Of a stretch of DNA of 64,000 bases, positions 30,002-40,137 are shown one piece after another. Position 1 is the stretch's first letter. Every line of letters begins with the position of its first letter. Under the pieces are notes generated by a model, which was given only the letters and a program-made list of their open reading frames with translations, made no database searches and had not been told where the DNA came from. The position numbers were made by a program, and so were the translations under genes. The stretch spans positions 62,001 to 126,000 of the forward strand of contig NZ_SNTY01000025.1 in NCBI RefSeq assembly GCF_004377485.1, written 5' to 3'. This DNA is from Alkanindiges illinoisensis. Lineage in GTDB: Bacteria; Pseudomonadota; Gammaproteobacteria; Pseudomonadales; Moraxellaceae.

Positions 30002-31687
30002 TTACAGCAATACACGGCGTATATCAGACAATATTTCGCTCAACGCGTGGGTAAAGCGGGCGGCATCTGCCCCATTAATGACCCGGTGATCATACGACAG
30101 CGACAAGGGCAGCATCAGGCGCGGCTTAAAATCCTGACCGCTCCAAACCGGTTGCATGCTGGCTGGTGAAATTCCCAGAATAGCCACCTGCGGCCAGTTC
30201 ACCAACGGCGTAAATGCCGTTCCGCCAATACTGCCCAGACTGGTAATGGTAAAGCTGGCTCCTTGCAGTTCCTGCGGCTTAAGCTTTTTATCCCGGGCCT
30301 TCTGGCTCAGCTTGCCCAACTGGATGGCAATGTCTTGAATACTTAAGGTATCCGGATTACGCAGCACGGGCACCGTCAAGCCATCTTGCGTTGCCACCGC
30401 AATCCCCAGATGAATTTCATTGCGCACGACAATGGCTTTTTGGTCATCAGCCAGATGGCTATTAAAATAAGATTCCTTTTTCAGCAAATACGCCACAGCC
30501 TTTACAATAAATGCCAGAATGGTCAGGCTGATATTCTGTTTTCTATAATCAGCTTTGAGTGTATTACGCCAGTTTTCCAGTTCAGTGATATCGGCCTGAT
30601 CAAACTGCGTGACTTGCGGAATATAGTTGTTTAAGGAAAGTTGCGGGACAGACACCTGTTGCAGGCGTGACATCGGCTGAAGGGTACTGCCACCAAACTT
30701 TTCAAAATCCGGCAAGGCTGGTAAACCATTGCTAGCCAATACGGCATGTTGACCGGAAGTAGCAACTTTGTCTGTACCCAGCGTCTGCTTCACAAAGGCA
30801 AATACATCTTCCTTAAGAATGCGCTGATTGGCACCGGATGGCGTGACTTGCGCCAGCACCACGCCCAATTGGCGGGCCAGTTGCCGCACTGCCGGCCCTG
30901 CATATACTTCACTATTAGCCTTGATTTGTTCAGCATTTAAAGACTGGCCCTGAACCTGATCTTGTGCAGGCGTATGCGTTGGGTTGCCAAGCTGTATTGA
31001 TTCTTGAGGGTACGCTGACGCTTGAGTCGAATTTTGGAGTTGGGTTACAGGTGCGTCCGGCTGCGCTGTCTGCTGCTGGGTTTTAGCATCAGGCTCAGGA
31101 TTGTTAGCTGTTGCATTTGCTTCACTGTGTTCAAGGCTTAAAATGACCATACCCTGTTTAACTTTCTGGCCGGTTTTCAGCTTGATTTCCTTAACCGTCC
31201 CACTCACTGGACTGGGCACTTCAACACTGGCCTTGGCCGATTCCAGCACAATCAGGCTTTGATCCTTTGCAATGCTGTCACCTACACGCACCAGAATTTC
31301 TGACACATCCGCTTCATCCACACCCAGGTCAGGTACTTTAACGTCCTTAATACCGGATTCAGAAGCTGATTCATCCTGCTCAGTAGCCATTTGTTGTGCT
31401 GGCGCGACCTGATCTGATTCGTCCACATTACTATTTTCATTAGGCGCTGGCTGCTCAGCCGTATCACCTTCCAGTTCAAACAGCACATCGCCCTGCTTCA
31501 CGCTTTGGCCCTGACGGATGGCAATGGCTTTAATTACCCCACTGGCCGGACTCGGCACTTCCACGCTGGCTTTTGCCGACTCCAACACCAGCAGGCTTTG
31601 TTCCTTTTCAATACTATCGCCGACTTTTACCAGAATCTCTGAGACATCTGCGCTATCCACGCCCAGATCAGGGGCTTTAATCTCCAT
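30002..31687 (-). CDS. aceF: Pyruvate dehydrogenase E2, dihydrolipoyl acetyltransferase
   Basis: Core subunit of pyruvate dehydrogenase, 561 residues. It has two near-identical lipoyl domains at about 1-75 and 115-190, each with the lipoylated Lys in LESAKASVEV. A long Gln/Ala/Pro linker follows, then a peripheral subunit-binding domain (AGPAVRQLARQLGVVLAQV). The C-terminal catalytic domain carries the acetyltransferase His in SYDHRVINGADAARF. The two lipoyl domains are also very similar in DNA, which is consistent with a past internal duplication. It starts 5 bp after aceE, with which it forms an operon. Confidence 0.96.
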   Translation of the reverse strand: MEIKAPDLGVDSADVSEILVKVGDSIEKEQSLLVLESAKASVEVPSPASGVIKAIAIRQGQSVKQGDVLFELEGDTAEQPAPNENSNVDESDQVAPAQQMATEQDESASESGIKDVKVPDLGVDEADVSEILVRVGDSIAKDQSLIVLESAKASVEVPSPVSGTVKEIKLKTGQKVKQGMVILSLEHSEANATANNPEPDAKTQQQTAQPDAPVTQLQNSTQASAYPQESIQLGNPTHTPAQDQVQGQSLNAEQIKANSEVYAGPAVRQLARQLGVVLAQVTPSGANQRILKEDVFAFVKQTLGTDKVATSGQHAVLASNGLPALPDFEKFGGSTLQPMSRLQQVSVPQLSLNNYIPQVTQFDQADITELENWRNTLKADYRKQNISLTILAFIVKAVAYLLKKESYFNSHLADDQKAIVVRNEIHLGIAVATQDGLTVPVLRNPDTLSIQDIAIQLGKLSQKARDKKLKPQELQGASFTITSLGSIGGTAFTPLVNWPQVAILGISPASMQPVWSGQDFKPRLMLPLSLSYDHRVINGADAARFTHALSEILSDIRRVLL

Positions 31688-31692
31688 ACTGC

Positions 31693-34578
31693 TTACTCCT
31701 GTTCTGTTGTGCTGTCAGATTGTTCCAAGATTTGGCTGTGTTGTGTTGGGCTTGGCTGTTCTGGGCTTGATTGTTGTGGACTTAATACTTGCGAGTTTTG
31801 ATTGGCTGAATCGAGCGCTTCATGTTCTATATTGCTTGAAGCATGGGCATTGTCCTGATTGATGCTGGATTTGGCGGTGGTGACATCATTAATCGGCGCT
31901 GCTGCTTGAGGTAGCCACGGGGCCGGTACATCCGTTTCCAGCTCAAAACTGGAAATAGCATCCTTCACCATGCGACGATCCACTTCACCTTCGTCCGCCA
32001 GTAGCTTTAAGGTTGCCACCACGATATGCGCGGCATCCACGCCAAAATAGGCACGCAGGTTTTCCCGGGTGTCTGAGCGGCCAAAACCATCGGTGCCCAG
32101 TGTCACATAAGGGCGACTGTCCGGCAGATAAGCACGAATTTGCTCACTGTAAGCCCGCACATAATCGGTGGCAGCCACCACAATACCCTGATGGTTTGCC
32201 AGTTGTTGTGCCACCCAAGGCACCTGAATATCGGTTTCTTCACAAATTGGATGCAGGCGGTTTTGCAGCTCGCACTTCATGCCATCACGCGCCAGTTCAT
32301 TAAAGCTGGTAACGCTCCAGACATTGGCATGAATGGCATACTCATCTTTCAAAATTTGCGCGGCTTTTTGCACTTCACGCAGGATGACGCCGGAACCCAG
32401 CAATTGCACCGTGGCCTGCTCATCTTCCTGTAGCAGATACATGCCGCGGCGAATGCCTTCCTCCACGCCTTCCGGCATGGCAGGCTGCACATAATTTTCA
32501 TTCATCACCGTGAGGTAATAAAAAATCCGCTCGCCACCGCCCTGATCTTTGGAGCCATACATGCGGCGCAGGCCATCCTGCACAATCACTGCCAGTTCAT
32601 AACCAAAGCACGGGTCATAGCTCATGCAATTGGGCACGGTATTGGCCAGCAGCAGTGAGTGGCCATCCTGATGCTGCAAGCCTTCGCCATTTAAGGTGGT
32701 GCGGCCTGCGGTAGCACCCAGTAAAAAGCCCTGTGCCTGACAATCCCCCGCTGCCCAGATCAGGTCACCCACCCGCTGGAAACCAAACATGGAATAAAAC
32801 ATGTAAAACGGAATCATGGGCAGTGCATTGGTGGAATAACTGGTGCCCAGCGCAATCCACGCACTAAGCGCCCCGGCTTCATTAATGCCTTCTTGCAGCA
32901 TATGGCCGTTTTCAGCCTCGCGGTAGCTCATCAGCTGCTCGCTGTCTTCCGAGGTATACAGCTGGCCGCTGGCCGAATAAATCCCCAACTGGCGAAACAT
33001 GCCCTCTAAACCAAAAGTACGTGCTTCATCCGGCACAATCGGCACGACCCGGTCACTGAGCGCCTTGTTTTTCAGCAAGGCTGACAAAATCCGTACCATC
33101 ACCATGGTGGTGGAATATTCCTTGTCACCACTGCCTTCAATTACGTGCTGGAAGCTATCCAGATCAGGAATGGCAAGCGGCTCTTCCTTTTGACAACGCA
33201 TGGGCAAATAGCCACCCAAGGCTTCGCGGCGTGCCCGCATATACTTGATTTCAGCAGAATCCTCAGCCGGACGGTAAAATGGCAAGTCCGGTAATTGCGC
33301 ATCGGTTAATGGCAGGTTAAAGCGGTCACGGAAATACTTTAGCGCCTCAGCTTGCAGCTTTTTAATCTGGTGGGTTTTGTTAATACTTTGCGCTTCTGCC
33401 GACAGGCCATAGCCCTTGACCGTCTTGGCCAGAATTACAGTAGGCTGACCCTTGCCCTTCACAGCTTCAGCATAGGCAGCATACACCTTAAACGGATCAT
33501 GGCCACCGCGGTTCAGCGCATCAATGTCCTCATCGCTCATATCCGCAACCAGTTCTGCGGTTTCCGGATATTTGCCAAAGAAATGCTCACGGGCAAACGC
33601 ACCACCCTTGGCCTGATACAACTGGTATTCGCCATCAACGGCTTCTTCCATGCGTTGTCTTAAGGCGCCGGATTTATCGCGTGCCAGCAGTGAATCCCAG
33701 CGCCGGCCCCACACCACCTTGATCACACGCCAGCCTGCACCGCGGAAAATAGATTCCAGCTCCTGAATGATCTTGCCATTGCCGCGCACCGGGCCATCCA
33801 GCCGCTGCAAATTGCAGTTAATCACCCAGATCAGGTTATCCAGCTTTTCGCGGCCTGCCAGTGCAATGGCACCCAGACTTTCCGGCTCATCCATTTCACC
33901 ATCGCCCAGAAAGGCCCAGACCTTGCGGTTTTCGTCCTTAATCAGCTTGCGGTTGGTGAGGTATTTTTGAATATGCGCCTGATAAATCGACATGATCGGG
34001 CCAAGGCCCATCGATACGGTAGGAAATTGCCAGTAATCCGGCATCAGGTACGGGTGCGGATAGCTGGACAGCCCTTTACCGCCCACTTCACGGCGGAAAT
34101 TGCTCAGTTGCTCCTCACTAATCCGGCCTTCCAGAAAAGAACGGGCATAAATCCCCGGTGCCGAATGCCCTTGGTAATAAATCATGTCACCGCCAAAACG
34201 ATCACTCGGCGCGCGGAAAAAATGGTTAAAGCCCACATCGTACAAGGTCGCGCTGGAGGCAAAGGTCGCCAGATGGCCGCCCAGATCATCACTTAAATTG
34301 GCACGCAGCACCATGGCCAATGCATTCCAGCGAATCAGGGCGCGAATACGGCGCTCCATGTGCGCATCACCGGGCAGGCCTGCTTCTTCATCAACCGCAA
34401 TGGTATTTAAATACGGTGTATTTAAGCGCTGGATAGGCACATGACGTGCAATGGCTTGCTGGTATAACGCTTTGAGCAGAAAAGCAGCACGTTCAAGGCC
34501 CACATGCGAAATGACCGAATCAAATGCATCCTGCCACTCCTGAGTTTCTAGCGCATCCGGGTCCTGATAAAACGCCAT
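31693..34578 (-). CDS. aceE: Pyruvate dehydrogenase E1 component, homodimeric
   Basis: Thiamine-diphosphate enzyme that decarboxylates pyruvate and passes the acetyl group to E2, 961 residues. The N-terminal part has IRALIRWNALAMVLRAN and the ThDP motif GDGEMDEPESLGAIALAGREKLDNLIWVINCNLQ (two adjacent pieces of one block). Later come GINEAGALSAWIALGTSYS and TDGFGRSDTRENLRAYF. About 70 residues past the conserved end (DVPAPWLPQAA) is a low-complexity tail rich in Ser, Gln, Asn and Glu, which makes the protein longer than the usual roughly 890-900. AGGAGAGC precedes the ATG. It is the first gene of the aceEF operon. Confidence 0.95.
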   Translation of the reverse strand: MAFYQDPDALETQEWQDAFDSVISHVGLERAAFLLKALYQQAIARHVPIQRLNTPYLNTIAVDEEAGLPGDAHMERRIRALIRWNALAMVLRANLSDDLGGHLATFASSATLYDVGFNHFFRAPSDRFGGDMIYYQGHSAPGIYARSFLEGRISEEQLSNFRREVGGKGLSSYPHPYLMPDYWQFPTVSMGLGPIMSIYQAHIQKYLTNRKLIKDENRKVWAFLGDGEMDEPESLGAIALAGREKLDNLIWVINCNLQRLDGPVRGNGKIIQELESIFRGAGWRVIKVVWGRRWDSLLARDKSGALRQRMEEAVDGEYQLYQAKGGAFAREHFFGKYPETAELVADMSDEDIDALNRGGHDPFKVYAAYAEAVKGKGQPTVILAKTVKGYGLSAEAQSINKTHQIKKLQAEALKYFRDRFNLPLTDAQLPDLPFYRPAEDSAEIKYMRARREALGGYLPMRCQKEEPLAIPDLDSFQHVIEGSGDKEYSTTMVMVRILSALLKNKALSDRVVPIVPDEARTFGLEGMFRQLGIYSASGQLYTSEDSEQLMSYREAENGHMLQEGINEAGALSAWIALGTSYSTNALPMIPFYMFYSMFGFQRVGDLIWAAGDCQAQGFLLGATAGRTTLNGEGLQHQDGHSLLLANTVPNCMSYDPCFGYELAVIVQDGLRRMYGSKDQGGGERIFYYLTVMNENYVQPAMPEGVEEGIRRGMYLLQEDEQATVQLLGSGVILREVQKAAQILKDEYAIHANVWSVTSFNELARDGMKCELQNRLHPICEETDIQVPWVAQQLANHQGIVVAATDYVRAYSEQIRAYLPDSRPYVTLGTDGFGRSDTRENLRAYFGVDAAHIVVATLKLLADEGEVDRRMVKDAISSFELETDVPAPWLPQAAAPINDVTTAKSSINQDNAHASSNIEHEALDSANQNSQVLSPQQSSPEQPSPTQHSQILEQSDSTTEQE

Positions 34579-34771
34579 GCTGCTCTCCTTTTATTATCAA
34601 TTTTCTAATGTTGGTGCCACTTACCTTACGGACTTAGCATAGCGGGATTCAATAGACAATCGACTAAAGAATTGAAAAATAATGTATGCCGTATCAAACC
34701 CAATCGGGCAAAATGTGGAGAGCCAAAAAGTTCTAAAACAATAAACCAGACTTAAATTTCAGGCAAAAAAA

Positions 34772-34789
34772 ACCCGGTAAAAACCGGGT
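34772..34789 (-). terminator. Terminator of the M23 peptidase gene
   Basis: ACCCGGT/ACCGGGT forms a 7-bp stem with a 4-base loop, followed on the minus strand by eight T. It is 47 bp past the stop. Confidence 0.85.
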
Positions 34790-34836
34790 ATTTTCATCAT
34801 GAGGATAACGCAGAAATCACATTATCAAAAACGGCA

Positions 34837-35673
34837 TCAGGATTCGCGCTTGGGTGCCAGTGCCAGATAGGTGGCCGGGTTTTCACGCTTGCCATCTTTT
34901 AACACTTCATAATGCACATGCGGGCCAGTACAGCGTCCGGTGCAGCCCACCGCAGCAATATTCTGGTTGGCTTTTACCACGTCACCGACCGATACATACA
35001 ATCGCGATGCATGACCGTAACGGGTAATCAGACCATTACCATGGTCAATTTCAACCAGATTGCCATAGCCATTTACCCAGCCCGCGCGGATAACAATGCC
35101 ATCGCCTGTGGCATAAATCGGGGTGCCAGTCGGTGCAGCCAGATCAATGCCCGGATGGTATTCACCGCGGCCCGACATGGTGCGGTAGCCAAACTTGGAG
35201 GATACCCGCGCGTTGGCAATCGGCTCAATTGCCAGCAAGGCATTGGCGTTAACATTTAAATTACTTTCGGGTGCAACAGAACCTGATGACCGATAAGAAC
35301 GGGTCACGGTTAATGCTTGTGACAACTGACCCAGATTGTCCTGACGGGCCTGTGCCTGACGGGAAATCTCATCAATCTGCTGCTGGATGCCATCATCCTC
35401 AGCAGTTGCTAGTACACTCATCTCGCCATTGTACTCACCGCCCATCCCAGTGCCATAGTCATGGTAGTGATCATGCTGTGCATCAGCCTCAATCAGGCCG
35501 CTGGCACTCAGGGAATCAACCAGCTGTTGCTGGGTGGTCCACATCTGGGTGACATAGCTGTCCAGTGCAGTCTGGTCAGCAGAAGAATTCAGTAAAGTCT
35601 GTGGGTTTGCAAATGATGATGAAGCAATCCATGCTGTAAAAGATAAGGCTAAAAAAATCCGGCGCTTATGCAT
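34837..35673 (-). CDS. M23-family murein peptidase, exported
   Basis: A 278-residue secreted metallopeptidase. I start at the ATG at 35671-35673, since MHKRRIFLALSFTAWIASSSFA makes a clean signal peptide and the longer frame hides it. A helical segment (IDEISRQAQARQDNLGQLSQAL) precedes the LytM/M23 domain. The zinc and catalytic signatures are YHPGIDLAAPTGTPIYA, RYGHASRLYV and HVHYEVLKDG, all present, so it should be an active endopeptidase. It diverges from the DciA-like gene, as in relatives where this pair lies near lpxC. Confidence 0.88.
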   Translation of the reverse strand: MHKRRIFLALSFTAWIASSSFANPQTLLNSSADQTALDSYVTQMWTTQQQLVDSLSASGLIEADAQHDHYHDYGTGMGGEYNGEMSVLATAEDDGIQQQIDEISRQAQARQDNLGQLSQALTVTRSYRSSGSVAPESNLNVNANALLAIEPIANARVSSKFGYRTMSGRGEYHPGIDLAAPTGTPIYATGDGIVIRAGWVNGYGNLVEIDHGNGLITRYGHASRLYVSVGDVVKANQNIAAVGCTGRCTGPHVHYEVLKDGKRENPATYLALAPKRES

Positions 35674-35788
35674 ATAACTATAATCTCTTTCCTGTCCTGC
35701 TGTTAGATCAGATGATGCGTTTGCCACTTGCTCCGGGATGAAAAAATCGTTTAAGGTTAAACGGCTTTTTTAACTCAAAGACTTAGCC

Positions 35789-36226
35789 ATGAAGCGTCCA
35801 GTTCACGCCTTTGCCACACATCATCAGGATTTAAAAACAGGGGGTTTGCAATCTCTCCAAGCTCAAATGCTCTATTTGGAGAAGCTTACGCAATTGACAA
35901 AGCCAGTGTTGCCTCAACATGAAAACTGGCAAGTGGTTTCCTTTCAAGAAGGAATCCTGTGCGTTGCTGCTGAACAATATGCAGCGGTCAGCCAATTACG
36001 ATATTTACAAACGCATTACGTTAAGCAACTTCGCAACATCACCGAGTTTAAAAATTTACGTGCCATCAGGGTCATTGTAGAAGCAAAACCAGCACCAAAA
36101 GTAGTGCCACACCTGCCTTTACCACCACTGGATGAGCCAACCCGGCAAGCCATTCTGGAAGCTGCCACCCTCATTCATGACCGCGAGCTTAGCGAAGCGC
36201 TACAACGTTTGGCAAGCAAAAAATGA
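35789..36226 (+). CDS. DciA-like (DUF721) protein
   Basis: A 145-residue basic protein. The N-terminal half (SLQAQMLYLEKLTQLTKPVLPQHENWQVVSFQEGILCVAA) and the strand-helix part (QLRYLQTHYVKQLRNI) follow the DUF721 pattern. That family includes DciA, a replicative helicase operator in bacteria that lack DnaC. Its place beside lpxC is familiar in gammaproteobacteria. It is the only plus-strand gene between the M23 gene and lpxC. The helicase role is family knowledge, not shown here. Confidence 0.72.
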   Translation: MKRPVHAFATHHQDLKTGGLQSLQAQMLYLEKLTQLTKPVLPQHENWQVVSFQEGILCVAAEQYAAVSQLRYLQTHYVKQLRNITEFKNLRAIRVIVEAKPAPKVVPHLPLPPLDEPTRQAILEAATLIHDRELSEALQRLASKK

Positions 36227-36327
36227 TCGAAAAGTGAGCACAATGTGGATTTAGGCTATTTTTTAAGCAACATAAGTACACAAAAAGTTGTGGATAGTTA
36301 CATTGCAAACCTAGGGATATAAGGAAG

Positions 36328-37230
36328 TTAACTCACTTTTACGTATGAAATCGGACAATTTACATCGTCATCAAATGTCACAATTTCATAACATTCCGGC
36401 GTGGCTAAAATTTTACGTAGTAGTTGATTATTGAGTGCATGTCCGGATTTATAGCCTTCAAAGCGGCCAATAATGCTGTGGCCAATCAGGTATAAGTCTC
36501 CAATGGCATCCAGCATTTTATGCCGTACAAACTCATCGGCAAAACGCAAGCCTTCTTCATTCACCACCCCCTGCTCATCCACGGCAATGGCGTTGTCCAG
36601 CGTGGCACCAAGCGCCAGATTATGCTGGCGCAGGTATTCCAGGTCACGCATAAAACCAAAGGTGCGCGCCTGACTGATTTCCTCAATAAATGAAGTAGTA
36701 GAAAAATCTACCTCAGCCGACTTGTATTCTTCGCTAAAGGCCGGATGATTAAAGTCAATGGTAAACTGCACGCTAAAACCATGATGCGGTAAAAACGCCG
36801 CACGCTTGTCATCCACACAAACTTCCACAGGCTGCCGGATGCAAATGTATTTTTTGGCCGCGTCCTGCTCCTGCAAGCCTGCCTTTTGCAGCAAATAAAT
36901 AAATGGCCCGGCACTCCCATCCATAATGGGAATTTCCGGCGCAGACACTTCAATAATAATGTTATCAACGCCCATGCCTGCGAGTGCACTCATCAGGTGC
37001 TCAACCGTGCCAATGCGGGCTTCCCCCTTGACCAGATTGGATGACATGACCGTTTCCTGTACCAGCAATGCATTGGCAGGAATATCAATTGGCGGATCAA
37101 GATCAATGCGCCGAAATACAATGCCACCATCAATCACATGCGGTAAAAAATTGATAAATACGTTTTTACCGCTGTGCAGTCCAATGCCGCTGGCTCTGAT
37201 CACTTGTTTGATGGTTCGCTGTTTCAGCAT
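36328..37230 (-). CDS. lpxC: UDP-3-O-acyl-N-acetylglucosamine deacetylase
   Basis: Zinc-dependent first committed step of lipid A synthesis, 300 residues. Start [21 protein letters not shown] is typical. Metal and catalytic motifs: [21 protein letters not shown] (His about 78), [18 protein letters not shown] (His and Asp ligands) and the C-terminal [11 protein letters not shown] (catalytic His). It lies downstream of ftsZ on the same strand, but a terminator separates them. Confidence 0.97.
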   Translation of the reverse strand: MLKQRTIKQVIRASGIGLHSGKNVFINFLPHVIDGGIVFRRIDLDPPIDIPANALLVQETVMSSNLVKGEARIGTVEHLMSALAGMGVDNIIIEVSAPEIPIMDGSAGPFIYLLQKAGLQEQDAAKKYICIRQPVEVCVDDKRAAFLPHHGFSVQFTIDFNHPAFSEEYKSAEVDFSTTSFIEEISQARTFGFMRDLEYLRQHNLALGATLDNAIAVDEQGVVNEEGLRFADEFVRHKMLDAIGDLYLIGHSIIGRFEGYKSGHALNNQLLRKILATPECYEIVTFDDDVNCPISYVKVS

Positions 37231-37301
37231 AAAGATCTATCTTAAAAAACTGTGTTAAAAAGCAAGGCGCCTAAATTAACATTATTGGCCTCAATAGAAA
37301 A

Positions 37302-37334
37302 CAGGCCTGTAGGTTCAACTGATCTACAGACCTG
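37302..37334 (-). terminator. Terminator after ftsZ
   Basis: CAGGCCTGTAG and CTACAGACCTG form an 11-bp stem with an 11-base loop. On the minus strand the one mismatch becomes a G-U pair and a TTTT run follows. It lies between ftsZ and lpxC. Confidence 0.8.
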
Positions 37335-37379
37335 TTTTTTGAAAGCACCTACAGCTCAGAGCCGGCAAGTGCAATAAGA

Positions 37380-38600
37380 TTATTTCTTTTGCTGGTTCTT
37401 CAGGTAATCCTGAATGCTCATGGGCGCTGGACGAGCCGCTGGTGCTGGCTGCGGCGCTGGAGCCGGCTGTGGTGCAGCAGAAGGCGCACGACGGCTAATG
37501 GCAGGGGCATCATCCTCATCCACTGGCTGGCTGGCAGCAACCGGGACTACAGGTGCAGGCTGTGGCTGGGCAACTGGTGCTGGTGCGGCGGCTGGACGCG
37601 CAACAGGCGTCGAAAAATCTACCGGATCGCGGTTCAGGCCAGTTGCAATGACGGTGACGCGCAACTCATCACGTGCTTCAGGGTCAAACACTGTACCGTA
37701 GAAAATATCGCCTTCATCCAGGTCAACAATCTGGCTGACCACATTGGAAATCATTTGCACTTCGCGCGGCTTGATGTCATCACCACTGGTAATGTTAATC
37801 AGCACACCCTTGGCATTTTCCAGACGCACCTGATCCAGCAGCGGGCTGCGAATTGCCATTTCTGCCGCCTGACGTGCACGGTCTTCACCACGGCTGGCCC
37901 CAATCCCCATCATGGCATAGCCACGGGTACTCATGGCAGTTTTCAGGTCGGCGAAGTCAAGGTTAATGTGACCGTGATTGACCACCAGATCAAAAATACT
38001 GCGTACTGCATTTAGCAACACATCATCAGCCTTTTTAAAGGCTTCCTTCATGGAGATATCGCCGTACACACTCAGCAGTTTTTCATTGGGAATAATAATG
38101 AGTGAGTCAACGTGGCGTTCCAGTTCCTCAATGCCTTTTTCAGCCGATCTCTGGCGCTTGCGGCCTTCAAATCCAAAAGGAGTGGTAACCACACCAACGG
38201 TCAGAATTCCCATTTCCTTGGCTACTTCTGCCACAACCGGCGCAGCACCCGTTCCCGTGCCACCACCCATACCGGCAGTGACAAATACCATGTCCGTGCC
38301 TTCAAGCTGGTCACGGATCTGGTCGCGTGCTTCTTCAGCCGAGGTGCGACCTACTTCCGGATTGGCACCAGCACCCAGGCCACGGGTACTTTGCTGGCCA
38401 AGCTGTACATTAAAAGGCGCTTTCATCCGGTCCAGCGCTTGCTTGTCCGTATTGGCACAAACAAACTTTACGCCAGAAATTTCTGACTCCACCATGTGCT
38501 GTACCGCATTACCACCGCCGCCACCCACACCAAAAACGGTAAAACGGGCCTGCCCATTGTTGTCGACTACTTCATCTTCAATTAGCGTAAATGAGGACAT
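37380..38600 (-). CDS. ftsZ: Cell division GTPase FtsZ
   Basis: Tubulin-like GTPase forming the Z ring, 406 residues. The signature GGGTGTGAAPVVAEVAKE and the early GVGGGGGNAVQHM lie in the N-terminal GTP-binding domain, and NLDFADLKTAM is the T7 loop. A Pro/Ala/Gln-rich linker of about 60 residues joins to the C-terminal tail SIQDYLKNQQKK, which binds partners such as FtsA. It lies 223 bp downstream of ftsA, enough for its own promoter. Confidence 0.97.
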   Translation of the reverse strand: MSSFTLIEDEVVDNNGQARFTVFGVGGGGGNAVQHMVESEISGVKFVCANTDKQALDRMKAPFNVQLGQQSTRGLGAGANPEVGRTSAEEARDQIRDQLEGTDMVFVTAGMGGGTGTGAAPVVAEVAKEMGILTVGVVTTPFGFEGRKRQRSAEKGIEELERHVDSLIIIPNEKLLSVYGDISMKEAFKKADDVLLNAVRSIFDLVVNHGHINLDFADLKTAMSTRGYAMMGIGASRGEDRARQAAEMAIRSPLLDQVRLENAKGVLINITSGDDIKPREVQMISNVVSQIVDLDEGDIFYGTVFDPEARDELRVTVIATGLNRDPVDFSTPVARPAAAPAPVAQPQPAPVVPVAASQPVDEDDAPAISRRAPSAAPQPAPAPQPAPAARPAPMSIQDYLKNQQKK

Positions 38601-38823
38601 GACCTTTTGGTCTCCAAGATTTGTATGGCAGCTTGTATGCCCGTAGCACTGCCTGAGTTAAGTAAAAAACGTTAGATAAAAGAAAGCTTAGTAAATAAAT
38701 TAGCATGCGTTGCCCCATGCTCACTGTCAAGTGAAAACGGATATTCAACAACAAACTCACAGCATAATTTAAACGCTTACTGCGGGATTAATCACTTAAA
38801 ACCGCAGTCATTCCATTGGTGCA

Positions 38824-40104
38824 CTAAACCAGCTGACGCAGCTTTTCAAGCATATTCTGTACCGGCTGTACCACATATTGCCTCAACCAGCCGTCACTGG
38901 CTTGTTCTTCCGCTCCCACTTCGGTGACACGTTGTTGCTCATTCTGGCTGTACATCAGCAGACCGCTGGCCGTGGCATAAATGGAACGGCGCAGCAGGGG
39001 ACGTTTTTCCTCGCTGATATCAACTGCAAGCGGCGGGTTACCCAGATGCGCAGAAACACCTAGCACGCGGCGTGCCAGCGCAACTGCGCCTTCAATCTGG
39101 CAGGCATCTCCCGTAAGCACTACCCCATGACGCAGCACATTAATGGCGCCACTTTGTTCCAGCTGCTGGCGCACTTCCTCAAAAATTTCTTCGTAGCGCG
39201 CCACAATGATATCGGCCAGCTCAATCCGGCTGATGATCATGCCCGGTGCAATGCCAATCCCAGGAATCTGAATCATTTGATCCGGCTTAATGGCAGTTAA
39301 GTCCACACAGCCATAGCGGATTTTCAGGTTTTCAGCCTGTTCGGTTGAGGTTTGCAACACAGAAGCAATATCACGGGTCACATGCTCGCCACCCTTTTGC
39401 AGGGTGTAGCTTAGAATCAGGCGATTTTCCAGATACACGGCAACATTGGTGGTACCGGCCCCAATATCCACCATGCACACACCATATTCTTTTTCATCTT
39501 TAAGCAGCACTGCTTCACTGGTGGCCAGCGTTGAAATAATCGTGCGCTCCACACCAATTCCGGCGCTTTTTAAGGCCTTATCCAGATTTTGCATGGTATT
39601 GATGGGCAGCATCATCAGATGATAATGGCCAGTAATAAAATTGCCCGACATATTAATGGGATGATCCACCCATTCCGGCTGGTCATCAATGGCAACGCCC
39701 AGCGGCACTGCATTGGTCAGATAATGATCCGGCATCAAATGGCTGCTTTTGGCCATTTCCAGGGTACGGACAATTTCAGTGGTGGTAATGGTCTGGTTCA
39801 TCACCGGCGTGCGGCCAGAGGCATTAAAGCTTTTTAGCTCGGCACTGGGAATCGCCACCCACGCGGTATGAATGCGGCAATCAGCCATGTCTTCCGCTTG
39901 GGATACGGCATCTTTGATAGCGGCCACCACTTTATCCAGATTACGGATAATACCTTTGCTCATGCCCCGGTTGGGCGCATGCGCCATCCCAATCACTTCA
40001 ATCTGGTCAGGTGCATGAATCCGGCCAATCAGCACCGATACCTTGTGTGTTCCAATATCTATGGCAACAACAGATGGAACCGCTTCATTCATGACATTTA
40101 CCAT
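38824..40104 (-). CDS. ftsA: Cell division protein FtsA
   Basis: Actin-like membrane tether of FtsZ, 426 residues. ATPase motifs AIDIGTHKVSVLIG, MVDIGAGTTNVAVY and GVVLTGDACQIEGAVALA are visible. The C-terminal amphipathic helix that binds the membrane reads VVQPVQNMLEKLRQLV. The ATG at 40104 or one at 40092 (MNEAVPS) could start it. It follows ftsQ by 33 bp in the division cluster. Confidence 0.96.
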   Translation of the reverse strand: MVNVMNEAVPSVVAIDIGTHKVSVLIGRIHAPDQIEVIGMAHAPNRGMSKGIIRNLDKVVAAIKDAVSQAEDMADCRIHTAWVAIPSAELKSFNASGRTPVMNQTITTTEIVRTLEMAKSSHLMPDHYLTNAVPLGVAIDDQPEWVDHPINMSGNFITGHYHLMMLPINTMQNLDKALKSAGIGVERTIISTLATSEAVLLKDEKEYGVCMVDIGAGTTNVAVYLENRLILSYTLQKGGEHVTRDIASVLQTSTEQAENLKIRYGCVDLTAIKPDQMIQIPGIGIAPGMIISRIELADIIVARYEEIFEEVRQQLEQSGAINVLRHGVVLTGDACQIEGAVALARRVLGVSAHLGNPPLAVDISEEKRPLLRRSIYATASGLLMYSQNEQQRVTEVGAEEQASDGWLRQYVVQPVQNMLEKLRQLV

Positions 40105-40137
40105 GCGTTATATGTTCAAGTCTCATCAATCTTCCAC

